Shown here: piece after piece, positions 1 to 11,562 of the stretch | Numbering within the stretch: the first letter of the stretch is position 1 | How the letters are laid out: each line of letters opens with the position of its first letter | Source of the DNA: Thelephora terrestris | Taxonomy: Eukaryota > Basidiomycota > Agaricomycetes > Thelephorales > Thelephoraceae | Length of the DNA: 64,000 nt | Assembly (NCBI GenBank): GCA_015956445.1 | Contig: WIUZ02000002.1 | Location: 2,170,001 to 2,234,000 of the forward strand | Direction: 5' to 3' | The notes under the pieces: generated by a model | Told to the model about the DNA's origin: nothing | Database searches by the model: none | The model's input: only the letters and a program-made list of their open reading frames with translations | Program-made: the position numbers and the translations under genes

Positions 1-584
1 GTGTGTTGTGACACATCCACATGGGTTATGGATGGAAAGGCATCTTCGAGTAGCACAGATCCCCCCCTTCACCTCGTCCCATATCACACATTCACATTAG
101 ACACGTATATAATTCCTGTATTACACATGAGAATGCAGTTTCGGTTTCCCCCCCTTCGTCGAGTCGAGTCGAGTCAAGTCAAGTCAGTTTAAGTCTCAAG
201 TCCAGCGGTTTCCACACTCAGTTCTCACTCTCAATAGTCGCTCGTCCCTACGGCAAAGTCATTGACACGCCCTCAGAACTCTCGCATTTCGAGCCGGTCC
301 TCTGCCTACCCTTTTCCCCACTCCCCCGATACCGGCTCTTCAGTGTATGCACAGAAGATTTCTAACATCTCAACCTAGAGCACTATGAAAGGTAACAGCA
401 ACTGGGCAAGGGCATGCCAAATGTCCACAGTGACTTTCTGAGGGACAGGACCACACTCAGTTGTTGGATGTGGATCTGGAGGAGGTTCAACAGGAGGGCT
501 GGAGGATTAAGGAGCTGTTGTGAGAATTCAGGAGTTGATCCAGAGCATGCACCAGGGGCTTGAATGGATGGTTCTTGTCATTAA
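1..584. other. Non-coding flank, nothing recognised
   Basis: I see no convincing reading frame here. A short 5-bp tandem tract (gagtc/aagtc units) lies around 158-190. The remainder is unique-looking sequence ending where copy B of the divergent two-frame element begins. The 63-codon open frame at the left edge has no recognisable features. Confidence 0.4.
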
Positions 585-1199
585 CATGTGACACGTTGAA
601 AAAGATCACTCAAGTCATACAAGAAATTTGCTCCATTTGCAGTAATAACACAAAACAAGCACGCACTTCACATGAACAACACTGTGTCATCAGACAACAA
701 TGAGCAAAATGGAAAGGATTATACACACTCTGAGAACATAAACACCTTCTCAATGTTGGATTTACCCAGCAGTCCTCACATCCCAAGCCATCCTGAAACA
801 CCCCTTCATGCATCTCTGTCACCACCTCACTCAACCCTTCACTCATTAAGTCAAACCATACTTCTCCTGGAGTTTCCCTACTTCCAGCTTCAACCTCGTC
901 CTTACTTGACGCACCTTGTTTGACGAATGACACCACTGTCAAGAAAGACTCATTGGACTCTTGCAGCTCTTTTTCAAAGTCTTCTCCATCTTAGGAATTG
1001 GAACTGGATGATAAAATGTGCAATCACTAAGCATGTAGAGGATTGGGTATATAAGGAGGAGGGATGAATGGCTCTCTTCTTTTGACCACCACTTCCCCCT
1101 CCGGCACCTAATTTGTTTGTCCCACCAGACACAAACACCATCGACTATTTTGAATGAATCGTTATCAGACCTCTTCAAATAAACCTCAGTAATCTAGAG

Positions 1200-2235
1200 C
1201 TAGCTTTTCAACATGTAGATGAGGAAGATGACCCAATCCAAAAACAATCCAGACAACACTACTACACCTCCCACATCCTTGAAATTTTCAATGACGATTC
1301 TTCCCAATCCATTTGGCCCATCCTTTACCCCTCCTCCAGATTTGAAGAAAATCTCCTCAGACGACTCCAATCTGTTTAAACAGGAGTAGAGAACCTCAAC
1401 ACCAACAACAGCCCTACCATACCACAACCTTCCTCCCAACCTGCCTCAGATGTCATTCCGATGTTGGTGGCAATGGAGGCAAACATTACAGATCTACAAG
1501 TGGAGACTCCAGCCTCCCTTTAAAGCCATGCTGACACCACTAAAGTGTCTGCTCCCATAACCCCCCCCCTCCCCCACCCCCTCCATCAAAGCTCCCACAG
1601 CCAATACCTCCCCTGAAAGGAACCTCCTTCCAAAAGCAGTGATTTCAACTAAAGGCAACACAGATCCCAAGAGCCTCCCCTCCTTTGTTGACCTGTTCAC
1701 CACCCTTAACAAATCCCTCCACAAACATCCCAAACACTTGCACGTCCGTGTGGTTGGTGTGAAGTGGACTGCAGCATCAAACCTGGTGGTTTGCGCCCAG
1801 ACACCCTCCCCCTCTGCCCTCGTTAATGCCCTCAAGGCTGTTCAGGCATCAATTACATCCAATCTACTGTATATCAAGAACATCATCCCCAACACAAGAT
1901 GGTCCTGTGTGACCCTGTCACACAAGTTCACCAGCAAGGAACCCTTAACCCAAATATACTTCGCTCATCATCAGACAGTACCCCTCATGGATGAGAAACC
2001 CCAAGAACTTCAAAAATGACCAAACATCCTCAATCTCCATTGCCTTCAAAGACCCAGATGGAACACACACCCAATGTTTCATCAGGACCTCTCTCACTGC
2101 TTTTGGCAACCTCAGGTGCACTCTCAAAGCCTGGGTCTCACCAAATAAAACAACACAGAAGCCGTAGCAAGCCTCTGCAGCAGATGTTTTAGACAAGTAA
2201 TCTGCACGCCAAGTCTCTACATACATTTGGTATCC
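1200..2235 (+). mobile_element. Fragment of a LINE (non-LTR retrotransposon) first ORF
   Basis: Plus-strand translation gives a stretch resembling the N-terminal region found ahead of the endonuclease in basidiomycete LINEs: a VKWTAASNLVV segment, then SALVNALKAVQASI, then IPNTRWSCVTLSHKFT at about 1760-1935. After a frame change, FKDPDGTHTQCFIRTSLTA and FGNLRCTLKAWVSP follow at about 2047-2135. The frame is interrupted by several stops and shifts, and no endonuclease or reverse transcriptase domain follows, so this is a 5' fragment. It lies inside copy B, between the promoter-like block and the GADHQ frame, and is also CpG-poor, so the insertion is old. Family assignment rests on remembered similarity; confirmation would need a profile search. 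Confidence 0.55.
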
Positions 2236-2986
2236 TCCCGCACCTTCCCTACATAGATTAGTGTCCTCGTGCTACACTGATATTTCCCTCATTGGTCCAG
2301 GACTCCTGCGCCTTGATACCATAACTACCCTGTGCGTGAGGTACACCTTGTATTCCTATTTCCCTTTACCCCCGCTTTTATGTTCAATTGAGTTTGTAAT
2401 TCACCAAAGATGCAAGTCAAGTAGGCCATATGGTAGCAAAGTGTCAGCACTATGAACTGGCATTAAAAAAAAAATGGGGGGGAGGGATCGCACTTTTCTT
2501 TTTCCATTCTAAATCTCTTCTGTGCTCATCTACCCCTTGCTCAATACACAAAGTAAGCCAAAGAATCCTCCTTGTGTCTTACTCTTACTGACTTATTCAA
2601 GCAAGTATTATTTTGCAAGTGTATTTCATACTCCCAATCCCTTCCCCTCTACCAATCCCACTGCTCTACCTGTTGTGCGAGATGTTCAAACTTCTATCTG
2701 AAAATGCAAGATAGTTAGAACTCTCCAACAGAACAAGACAGCAGGGCTATTATTGCATCACCCCTATTACTGTTCCCTTGTGGCACTTGATCCAGGAGTA
2801 ACTGCTCCTCCCTTCTTAGAAGGAGCAGATCATCAACTATTCCTGTGGACATCTTTGTCCCACCCAGAGACCTTAGCTTCTGTTCTGTTTAGCATCAGCA
2901 CCACTTATTAGTTGCCTCACCCTAGGGTGCTGTCAACAACTTGTGTTCACACCCACTCTCCTGCCCTTATTGTAATTTGGTTGGTG

Positions 2987-3951
2987 AACTGCTACTATCC
3001 GGGTGGAGTTGGGACACGACCTGAATAACAGGAGTGAAGGTGAGGGTTCACCAGTTGTGCAGGGGTCGGAAAGAGGGGAGAAGCTGGATAGAGGAGAGGG
3101 AATCACGGTAGGTCGTGATGTCGTCGGAATGAGAGGAGAACTCTGTACTAGCGAACTCCTTGCTAGACGATGACGATGGGCTAGGGGGCTAGGGGGCTAT
3201 TGGAACTTTGGGGCTATTGGGATCGATGTCAGAGCAAGGAACTGGGGTTTGCAATGATCAGGTTGTTCAGGCAGAAGGGAAAAGAGGTGTGAAGAGGCCC
3301 AGGGGGTTTCTTGTTCATTCAACTAGCTAGTACAGAGTATCTATAGGTAGAGATAGTGCGATCTACATGAAAGAGATGGGAAAGTCGTGAACAAATGGAA
3401 AAACGGTGGGAGAATAAGAACAGGTAAATAGAAGGGGGTAAATGAGAGTCCGACACAGGGTAGGAGAACAGGTGGGATATTGGGAAGTCAGAATGATGCT
3501 GGGACAGGCATTACCGAGAGGATGGAGCAATTGTGTGAAAAAAAGCCAAAAGGGGAAATCTACAAGCTCGAGATCAGAAGATCGTAAACGGGCAGGAGAT
3601 TGGGAACAGTTGAAGGTGATTGGCAAGCAAGGGGACAGGTTGACACATGCCTAGATGGAAGGGAACCAGACCAGAGGAGGGGACATGTCATCAGGACAAG
3701 ATGAGGGACCGGGAGACATCAGCCGATTGCAACTTCATGTGCCGTTCAGGGAAGACAGCCACAGAGGCAGAGATAGCGCAGGGTGATGTCCGTCGATGGG
3801 ATCACGGGAACAGTTCGGTGATCAGGATGTCAAGTGGGTGTGACACTCCTGTGACAGATTGAGGGGCCGTCAGTTTGCGTAGGTGGGGGTTAGTGAGGTA
3901 GAAGGAGTAGGAACTGAGACTGGTGCTTGAGTCGAAGGTCGCGCAAATAGA
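2987..3951. mobile_element. 965-bp younger insertion inside copy B
   Basis: The plus-strand frame of copy B aligns with copy A up to about 2985 and again from about 3960. The intervening 965 bp has no counterpart in copy A and is bounded by the 5-bp direct repeat TGGTG (2982-2986 and 3952-3956). CpG dinucleotides are retained here whereas the surrounding element has almost none, which fits a later arrival. Short open frames on both strands show no recognisable domain. It could be a solo terminal repeat or a non-autonomous element; the ends show no clear inverted repeat. Confidence 0.45.
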
Positions 3952-4270
3952 TGGTGGGTTATCAGACATCAAAAATGACCTACCTTGGGATATTATAGAA
4001 TACCTCCATCACTTTGAAGTGTGTAGTTGTCAAGACCTTGAACTGTTTGTTCAGCAACTACAAAAAACCAGGATGTCTTGGAGATCACTCATCCAAGGGT
4101 CCAAGGTTGACCAGTGTTCCTCTGGAGGGGAAATATAACTTGGCAAGGGAGAAGACAGCACAAAACTTCCAGTCTGCACAACCGACTGGTAGGAGGTTTC
4201 ACCAGACCTGCCTCTGACTCAATGGGCACAAGCTGCTCCTTCCTTAACCTGTCTGCACAGCTATAAGGCC

Positions 4271-5845
4271 CATGTCTATCCTTCCCATAGCAAGCACACT
4301 GTCCTGTATGAGTAGGACCTGCTGAAAGCGACCTCCATCATTGGACAAGGCTGTGAAGAACAAACTGGAGGTCCCACCACATTCAAGGTAGACTCCACAA
4401 TGGTCACCCTGCTCAACAGCTGGTTGATGGTCCTCTTCAAGTCTCAACATCCCTGATGGGTCTTCATCTCTTCTTCCATCTCCTAAAGCAGTCCTTGCAA
4501 CTGCTGGTTCTCCCCATTCAGCACATTGTTATAATCAAAGAACATCACTCTCATAAAGACCATGTCAGGCAACCACAAGTCGGCTTGGTGATCTATACAG
4601 TCCAACACCTGGCCCCTAACATGCTTTTCCTCAGGGTGGAGCTCATCCAAGTACTGAGGAGCACAAAGACAAGCATATATGTTGTTTTTTCTGCAGGAGA
4701 TCTTGGCAAAGGAGAAATGTGAAATGTGGAAGAAGTCCTTCTGGTAAACTGCAATAGGCTCAATTGGCCTGCACTCATCAGAGCATATCAAGTGCAGGTT
4801 GCAGGTGCCAGACTCCAGCAGATAAATGTTGTGGGTCTGTTCCATAGTCAACACATTGGAGTATTTAAATGCCAACTACAACTTGTTGATGATAGCAGTG
4901 CTAGATGGGTTTGGACTTGGGAACTTAGACCAGTATATGCTATGTGGGTGCAATGCAATGAAAGATGCTTGCATGTAACACAGCTAGTGTTTCCCTTCAC
5001 AACAGTAGAGTTGGCGCAAAGAAGGTTTGGTCTAGGAGGAGCTGGTGACACAAGAGAAAAGGAGTGAAGTTTGGTAGCGAGGAGATTTGATGAAGAAGCA
5101 AGCCTCTGCTCCCCAACAGCTATTGTGGTTGGTGGAAGCCTTGAGTTGCTGCTGAAGCTGCCACCATTTTGACAGTATCTAAAGTACTGTATTTCCTTCT
5201 GTACAGAACAGGCTTACTATTGCAGGTTAACCTCTCTGCCTGAGTGTGTTGCGAGTGACCTTGAGGCCAAGCAAGAGGCTATTCTGTAAGACATCAGAGA
5301 GAAGCCTAACCTCTCTTTTCTGTGTTGTACAAGGATACTAGACCAGATATCTATTGGGGGACAATCTGGTTAGTTCAATATATTTGTCCTTGTAGATTGT
5401 TTGGGCAGAGATAGTGTAGCACTTCCTCGTAGCCTTTTGGGTATACCTGAATTGTAGAGAGTTGCTCAGCTGTAGCTGAAGCAAGAATGGCCTTGGCAGG
5501 AATATGAGAAACCTGGCCAGGCCCATGAATCTTTGGGAATGTTGGAAGATACTGAGAGAAAGTCAAGAGCTCAGTCCATGCAAGCTGCATGAAGCAACAG
5601 CCATGTCAAGGCAAAATGAAAACAAGCATACAAGGGCTCCTGAGTCAGCAGGAGGACTGTCAGGTGTGTGAGTAGAAACTGCCTGGCCTAGTTTCAGGGG
5701 GTGAGATTTGATCAACAACGTAAAACCCAGGGCCAGTGATTGTTGCTTTTTCTTGTATATGGTTTATGTCATCTTGAATTTTGAGCAAGTGATGTTGTTT
5801 TTTACCTTGCATGGAAACTGGATGGTGGGAATCTCAATTCTTCCT
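4271..5845 (-). other. CpG-poor degenerate region, probable old transposon; origin unrecognised
   Basis: The longest open stretches are on the minus strand: 4483-4875 (130 codons) and 5375-5590 (71 codons). The second has a protein-like look (PKIHGPGQVSHIPAKAI), but I could not place either in a known transposase, helicase or reverse transcriptase family. CpG dinucleotides are almost absent over more than 1.5 kb, as in copy B, suggesting a methylated and mutated repeat. No start, splice pattern or terminal repeat could be defended, so I do not call a gene. Confidence 0.35.
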
Positions 5846-6055
5846 CATGATGAACAGTGCTTGGCCAAGCACTGATCAGCTTCATTAAGCACTGATCAGC
5901 ATTGTTAAGCACTGACCAGCATCAGTAAGCACAAAATAGAAATTTTGAAGATGATGCTGAACAAAAGGGCTCTATGCTTTTCATGTTGATGCTTAACATG
6001 CTGATCTGTGCTAATTTATGCTAATTCATGCTAATTCATGCTGAGTTCAGCACAA
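5846..6055. repeat. Clustered short repeats, direct and inverted (AAGCACTGATCAGCA type)
   Basis: Three roughly 20-bp tandem units beginning AAGCACTGA(T/C)CAGC lie at about 5858-5932. About 60 bp further on are related motifs in the opposite orientation (TGATGCTTAACATGCTGATC) and a 10-bp tandem ATGCTAATTC tract ending at about 6050. Such opposed clusters are common in subterminal regions of DNA transposons, where they bind transposase. This may be one end of the unrecognised element to the left, but no transposase is identified. Confidence 0.5.
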
Positions 6056-6429
6056 TCAGCAGATTTGTAAATTTTCTGATGATGTGGGGTGTAGACTTGA
6101 AATCTTCTACCCTCACTGTGGGAAGTGAGGGTACTGACAAAAAATACCCTCGTTCAGGTGCCGCAAACACTGATCAGATCAGTGCACCCGCGCACTGCAA
6201 TCGGTGTCGCCGAGATAAGTGACAAAAGGAAACTTCTCAGTACCTCCAGTGAGTATGGAGGTCACTGACTGTTATATGTCGCGGGTACTCAAGTTGAAAA
6301 TAAATCATTGGACGGGTTCATGACCTTATATACTTTTTAATAAGTATCATTTTCACTTGACCCCGGGTACTGGTAAAAAAAATCATTTCATTCCATATTG
6401 CAGTATCCAGTACAATAAAATATACACCC

Positions 6430-7241
6430 TCAATCATCGATGTCAGAGACGATTACATCGTCCTCATTCTCTTCCTCGTCCTCATTGCCGAGTGCACTGT
6501 CACCGCCCTCATTGCCGTCATTGTCGCCACGTTCGTTGAGATCGGGGGCAACCGTCACCGCAGCAGCGCCTACTCCAGTGGCAGCTGCCACGGCTCGCTG
6601 GTGGTTGCGGCGGTTGTTCTGGAACTGGCGCATGAGAAGGATGACTGGCCATGCGTTTTGGTACTTCGCAATGAAAGGAAATTGCTCTCGGACCTAGTGG
6701 AAGGGTAAATAACAGTGATCTAATGAAATCTATGACATACCGTAGCAATCACTCTTACGACCTCCACGGTTTCTTGATCTTTGATCGGCAATCCCATGTC
6801 GATGTTGGATGCCTTGACGGCGAAGTGAATATAATTCTGTTACCGAGGTCAGCGAGATTCAGTAGGCAGGACCCCAGTCAACTCACAATCAAACTATTGT
6901 ACGTTTCTTTACTGACTTCAACCTTGCCTTTGTATCACATTTCTTCAAGTATGTTGAAGTCGCGGGATCGGCGGCCAGACGGCTTTGGGATCAGCTCGGC
7001 GTTGGCACTCTGGGCGTTGGTCGTTGCCTTGTTGCTGCGGATAATGGACTTGGCCTTCTCTAACGAGTTTGTCAGTGAGGGTACATTGATTGGCTGGGGG
7101 AACTGCAATTTTGCACCATATTTCTTGCCTTGCAAGGGTGTACGACCCCTGAAGAGCGGTGAGGTTCTCGATCAGTGCTTTTTTGTTTAGCTTGGAGAGG
7201 TCATGGGGGGTAAGGCCGGACGGATTGAGCTCGGAGGGCAT
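6430..7241 (-). pseudogene. Small basidiomycete gene of unknown function, probably frame-broken
   Basis: The minus strand reads as a multi-exon gene starting at 7241 (MPSELNPSGLTPHDLSKLNK). A second exon encodes QFPQPINVPSLTNSLEKAKS and a C-terminal NAELIPKPSGRR stretch, with an intron at about 6934-6839. A third is QNYIHFAVKASNIDMGLPIK followed by a GTATGT intron at about 6741-6697. The last begins VREQFPFIAKYQNAWPVILL and ends in an acidic tail (EDEEENEDDVIVSDIDD, stop near 6430). Between the first two segments the frame changes by one base without room for a normal intron, so it is either a pseudogene or contains a sequence error. The YxNAWPV segment recurs in short basidiomycete proteins often found near transposons, from memory. 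No enzymatic motif is visible. Confidence 0.5.
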
Positions 7242-7841
7242 TGTTGAGGTGAGATGGTGAGAGAAAGAGAGAAAGAAAGTTGACGTGTGGGGCTCCTCAC
7301 AGACAAGACTATATAAAATTGGGACATACCCCTATGCCGTGCACGGTCCACTGTGAGGACAGATGCAGCCCCCGGATAAGTTCCTCGTGCTTGACAGCTC
7401 TGTCGGTGACAGCGTTGATGACAGGAATGTATGTCGACGAACATGTAGGTGAGTTCGCGCAGTGCAACGCGTCTTGTCCCGGTCCTCAGGCCGAGGTTTT
7501 GTGGGTGTGGACGTGGGAAATTTTGTTGGCGCCAGGAGTGGTCACAATATTTACACCGGTGAGGTATCCCCGCTCTTCGCAGTGTCCTTCGGTCGTCAAG
7601 TGGCCAGCAAACTCACGCCACACGGGACCCGCACAACCCGCAGATTTCCAGCAAGACGAGACGGTCGAACCGGGAGAAACGCAGGGTCGTTCGGGAGGAT
7701 GATGAAGCTGGGGACGACGAAGATCCCAGCGAGTCCATGCGAATCCGAGTCCATTGGTTTGCTCGACCAGCCCTGCTCGGTAGCATCAGACAGAAGAGGG
7801 ATGCTTTACCTGTGAGCTCGTTGTCTCTCCGATATTAACAA

Positions 7842-8350
7842 TTGACTAAATTCAATGAAGGCTATCCCGAGGAAGTAGAATTCGAGCCGGAGCCTTCGGG
7901 GTCTTCCTCCCCTTCAAGATCCTTCGCTCATTCAACGGACGCTTCCGACTCAGATTCCGATGCCGCCGTAGAACGAGAGGGCTCTGACTTTGACCTCAGC
8001 GATGGCGTCCCGAAGCCACCGTCAAAATGAAAACAAAGAGGCGGCTGAATACGACAGGGACTTCCTGGAGAAGTACCATGACAACCTCAACACTGCGTCG
8101 ATATCCGTGAGTCAGCCACGAGTAGCACTAATCCTCGTTCCTGAACGCAATCTAGGCTGGTCTCTTCTCTGCTGCGACAGCAACCTTCATTGTTGGGATC
8201 CAACCCCAGCTGAGCCCTGACTACAGACAAAATGAGTTCCACGGTCCTCACAATGGTTCTCAACGCCACCTCGAAGGACCCCATCAATGAAACTGTCCCA
8301 TATGGACCGGCCCTGATCCCTCCATTGTTCAAGCCTGACCGAAGGTTAGT
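7842..8350 (+). pseudogene. DUF6535-like gene fragment, frame-broken
   Basis: An acidic, Ser-rich N-terminal stretch (YPEEVEFEPEPSGSSSPSRS; DASDSDSDAAVE) leads to EYDRDFLEKYHDNLNTASIS, a GT-AG intron at about 8107-8155, and then AGLFSAATATFIVGIQPQLS. That is the first transmembrane helix and xxLQPxLSPD motif typical of the basidiomycete DUF6535 family. The following TTDKMSSTVLTMVLNATSKD and PALIPPLFKPDRR segments also fit the family but lie in a different frame, and the expected downstream helices are not found. The fragment fades out before the palindrome at 8655. Family members are membrane proteins of unknown function. The upstream stretch 7620-7800 may belong to the same gene in another frame. 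Confidence 0.55.
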
Positions 8351-9007
8351 CCTTATCTGCTCTTGTCGCTCGTGATTTTACTGCATGATGAACGGGTCCG
8401 TACTCTTCGGAACCCTCATGGGTCTTGTCAACGATGAAAACCGCCTGTGTAAACATGCAAGACTCGTGATGAAAGGCATCTATTCGCTGAATAAGGGTAT
8501 ACCGGGGAAGCTGCCAGAGCATCAGGGTTAGTCTCACGGATCCCGGGAGGTTCTGTTGGACCGCGCCCGACCCTCACCAAAACACCAGGGACGTGCTCAT
8601 TTGTCGTCTCCTCGCCAGCGTTCGTGCGACCGTGATTACAGGCGCGAGGCAGCTGTGGTAGTTACATTACTGAGTAAAGTGTGATAACTGGTCAGATTTC
8701 ACCCTCAAAGTTATCATGATAACTTTGAGTACTGCTCAACCCATACTCACCCACTGTTTTGGGTTGATGGGAGAGGTCCCAATTAGGCAGGTGCCGAGGG
8801 TGTGGATTGCCTGGGAGTCTGGGTGGGTTTCCTTTTTGGGAATATCCCAGAAAGGAAATATTGATGGCTTATGTAAGCAATGATGGGAAACAGAATAGAT
8901 GGAATGTCTATAAAAAAAATACTATAAAAGGAAATACCATAAGAGGAAATTTGATGGATTACATAATGGGATCATGTGACTTCCTGAAAAGGAAATTTTA
9001 CCTGGTA

Positions 9008-9105
9008 TGTTATTTTTACCAAATATGTTATTTTTACCAAATATGTTATTTTTACCAAATATGTTATTTTTACCAAATATGTTATTTTTACCAAATATTC
9101 TATTT
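9008..9105 (+). repeat. 18-bp tandem repeat, left arm (about 5 copies)
   Basis: The unit TGTTATTTTTACCAAATA is repeated five times, with a degenerate sixth (TTCTATTTTTTACCAG). All frames stay open through such a unit, which produces spurious repetitive peptides. The same tract in the right palindrome arm has roughly twelve copies. Confidence 0.9.
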
Positions 9106-9479
9106 TTTACCAGATTTGTTATTTTCTAACTACAGCAATTTCTAAGTATGAGAACTTCTAAATAGCATAATTTTCAAGGATAGTGACCTTTCAATAAGTT
9201 GATTTTCCAACATTACAATTGGAAGGTCTTCATTTCAATGAGATTTATGTAAACTTTTCTTTGCCTTTTCTACCATATGATAGAATATGGTTCTGTTTGT
9301 AGTCATGACCTAACCTAACCTAAACCGACCCTAACTCAACTTGATTTTGTTTTATCTTATCTCACCTAACCCCTAATCTAATCTAATCTACAAGTGTTTC
9401 ATCTAATCTACCCAAAATAGTCCACCTGACCTAACCTAACCTACAGTAAATCCAACCCACTGTAAATGTAATCTACCAT

Positions 9480-9640
9480 AAACATAATCTACGGCAAACA
9501 TAGTCTACGGCAAACATAGTCTACGGCAAACGTAGTCTACGGCAAACGTAGTCTACGGCAAACGTAGTCTACGGTAAACTTAATCTACAGTAAATGTACT
9601 CTACCGTAAACGTACTCTACCGTAAACATAATCTACCTTA
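9480..9640. repeat. 16-bp tandem repeat GTCTACGGCAAACGTA with variants
   Basis: Around ten head-to-tail units of ATCTACXGXAAACXTA type, the five central ones nearly identical. The mirror copy lies at about 11010-11190 in the other arm with the same order of variants, so this tract, unlike the AT-rich one, has stayed in register between arms. Confidence 0.85.
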
Positions 9641-9900
9641 AACTTAACCTAAACCTAACCTAACCTAAACCTAACCTAACCTAAACCTAACCTAACCTAA
9701 ACCTAACCTAACCTAAACCTAACCTAACCTAACCTAACCTACCGTCAACGTAAACCTAACCTGACCTAACCTACCCTAAACCTAACCTACCCTAAACCTA
9801 ACCTACTCTACACCTAACCTACCCTAAACCTAACCTGTCCCAAACCTAAACCTAACCTACCCTAAACCCCACCCTACAGTAGTCCACCTAACCTTACCTG
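9640..9900. repeat. Telomere-like degenerate CCTAA/CCTAAA repeats
   Basis: Runs of AACCTAACCTAAACCTAACC type repeats, more than ten in a row, degenerating outward into ACCTACCCTAA variants. The mirror tract is at about 10760-11010. The unit is TTAGG/TTTAGG on the other strand, close to but not the canonical TTAGGG telomere repeat. Confidence 0.85.
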
Positions 9901-11562
9901 ACCCTGTTCTAAAGTAGCCTTACCCAACCCAATATGGTCTACTCGACCTAACCTAACTAAATCTATCTGGCCCTGACCTGACCTAACCTGATCTAACCCA
10001 GCCTAGCATAACCTAACCTGATCTGCAAAAATGTGAACCTAGCTCAACCTATCCTCACCCAGCCCATTAGTATGTAACTTGGTTTATGGGAACACAGGAT
10101 GAACCACACACTTCCCAACTACAAGCTGACAATTGCTCAAGTGCATCTACTTTGCTGGACCTACAAGCCAGTGGACCATAAGCCTATATGCCCACAAACC
10201 CATGGGGACCTATACTCAGTACATGTGACAAGCCATATTCTGTTCCAGACTGCAACCTGGCTGCAACCCAAGCCCTTTCACCCTGCAGGCTAATGGACTC
10301 ATCAACTCAAACCCTTACAGATCTGTAGGCCCATAATACACCAACTGGCTAATAGGTCCAGCTAGGTGGACAAGTTTGGGTTGCAGTCAGGTTGCAGTCT
10401 GGAACAGAATATGGCTTGTCACATGTACTGAGTATAGGTCCCCATGGGTTTGTGGGCATATAGGCTTATGGTCCACTGGCTTGTAGGTCCAGCAAAGTAG
10501 ATGCACTTGAGCAATTGTCAGCTTGTAGTTGGGAAGTGTGTGGTTCATCCTGTGTTCCCATAAACCAAGTTACATACTAATGGGCTGGGTGAGGATAGGT
10601 TGAGCTAGGTTCACATTTTTGCAGATCAGGTTAGGTTATGCTAGGCTGGGTTAGATCAGGTTAGGTCAGGTCAGGGCCAGATAGATTTAGTTAGGTTAGG
10701 TCGAGTAGACCATATTGGGTTGGGTAAGGCTACTTTAGAACAGGGTCAGGTAAGGTTAGGTGGACTACTGTAGGGTGGGGTTTAGGGTAGGTTAGGTTTA
10801 GGTTTGGGACAGGTTAGGTTTAGGGTAGGTTAGGTGTAGAGTAGGTTAGGTTTAGGGTAGGTTAGGTTTAGGGTAGGTTAGGTCAGGTTAGGTTTACGTT
10901 GACGGTAGGTTAGGTTAGGTTAGGTTTAGGTTAGGTTAGGTTTAGGTTAGGTTAGGTTTAGGTTAGGTTAGGTTTAGGTTAGGTTAGGTTTAGGTTAGGT
11001 TAGGTTTAGGTTAAGTTTAAGGTAGATTATGTTTACGGTAGAGTACGTTTACGGTAGAGTACATTTACTGTAGATTAAGTTTACCGTAGACTACGTTTGC
11101 CGTAGACTACGTTTGCCGTAGACTACGTTTGCCGTAGACTATGTTTGCCGTAGACTATGTTTGCCGTAGATTATGTTTATGGTAGATTACATTTACAGTG
11201 GGTTGGATTTACTGTAGGTTAGGTTAGGTCAGGTGGACTATTTTGGGTAGATTAGATGAAACACTTGTAGATTAGATTAGATTAGGGGTTAGGTGAGATA
11301 AGATAAAACAAAATCAAGTTGAGTTAGGGTCGGTTTAGGTTAGGTTAGGTCATGACTACAAACAGAACCATATTCTATCATATGGTAGAAAAGGCAAAGA
11401 AAAGTTTACATAAATCTCATTGAAATGAAGACCTTCCAATTGTAATGTTGGAAAATCAACTTATTGAAAGGTCACTATCCTTGAAAATTATGCTATTTAG
11501 AAGTTCTCATACTTAGAAATTGCTGTAGTTAGAAAAATAACAAATCTGGTAAAAAATAGAAT

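Larger units (their letters stand above)
585..4270 (-). mobile_element. Decayed copy B of an unrecognised divergent two-frame mobile element
   Basis: This is a second, inverted and older copy of the element at 15314-17574. Three blocks align. A left-end block with a Cys/His-rich frame (about 600-990, minus strand) shares the pattern GC-x2-CW, then a Ser/Asn-Pro-x-His-Phe-Ala-His-x-Cys segment and a CSC triplet. A promoter-like stretch at about 1034-1060 contains TATATAAGG. A plus-strand frame (about 2770-2985, resuming near 3960-4110) shares GADHQ and a VxYLxxFE...LFVQQL segment. Relative to copy A about 1 kb of the Cys-frame gene is absent. A LINE fragment and a 965-bp segment have been inserted. 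The element is broken in many places and strongly CpG-depleted, so it looks old. End points are estimates from the alignment. The family is unknown: no LTRs, terminal inverted repeats or known transposase are visible. Confidence 0.6.

Noticed and set aside
4483-4875. 130-codon frame as a real host gene
   Set aside because: It is in CpG-depleted, probably repeat-derived sequence with no splice structure or known domain; kept only as part of an unassigned region.
9480-9640. CRISPR-like regularly spaced repeats
   Set aside because: The 16-bp units are contiguous tandem copies without unique spacers, and the sequence is eukaryotic.
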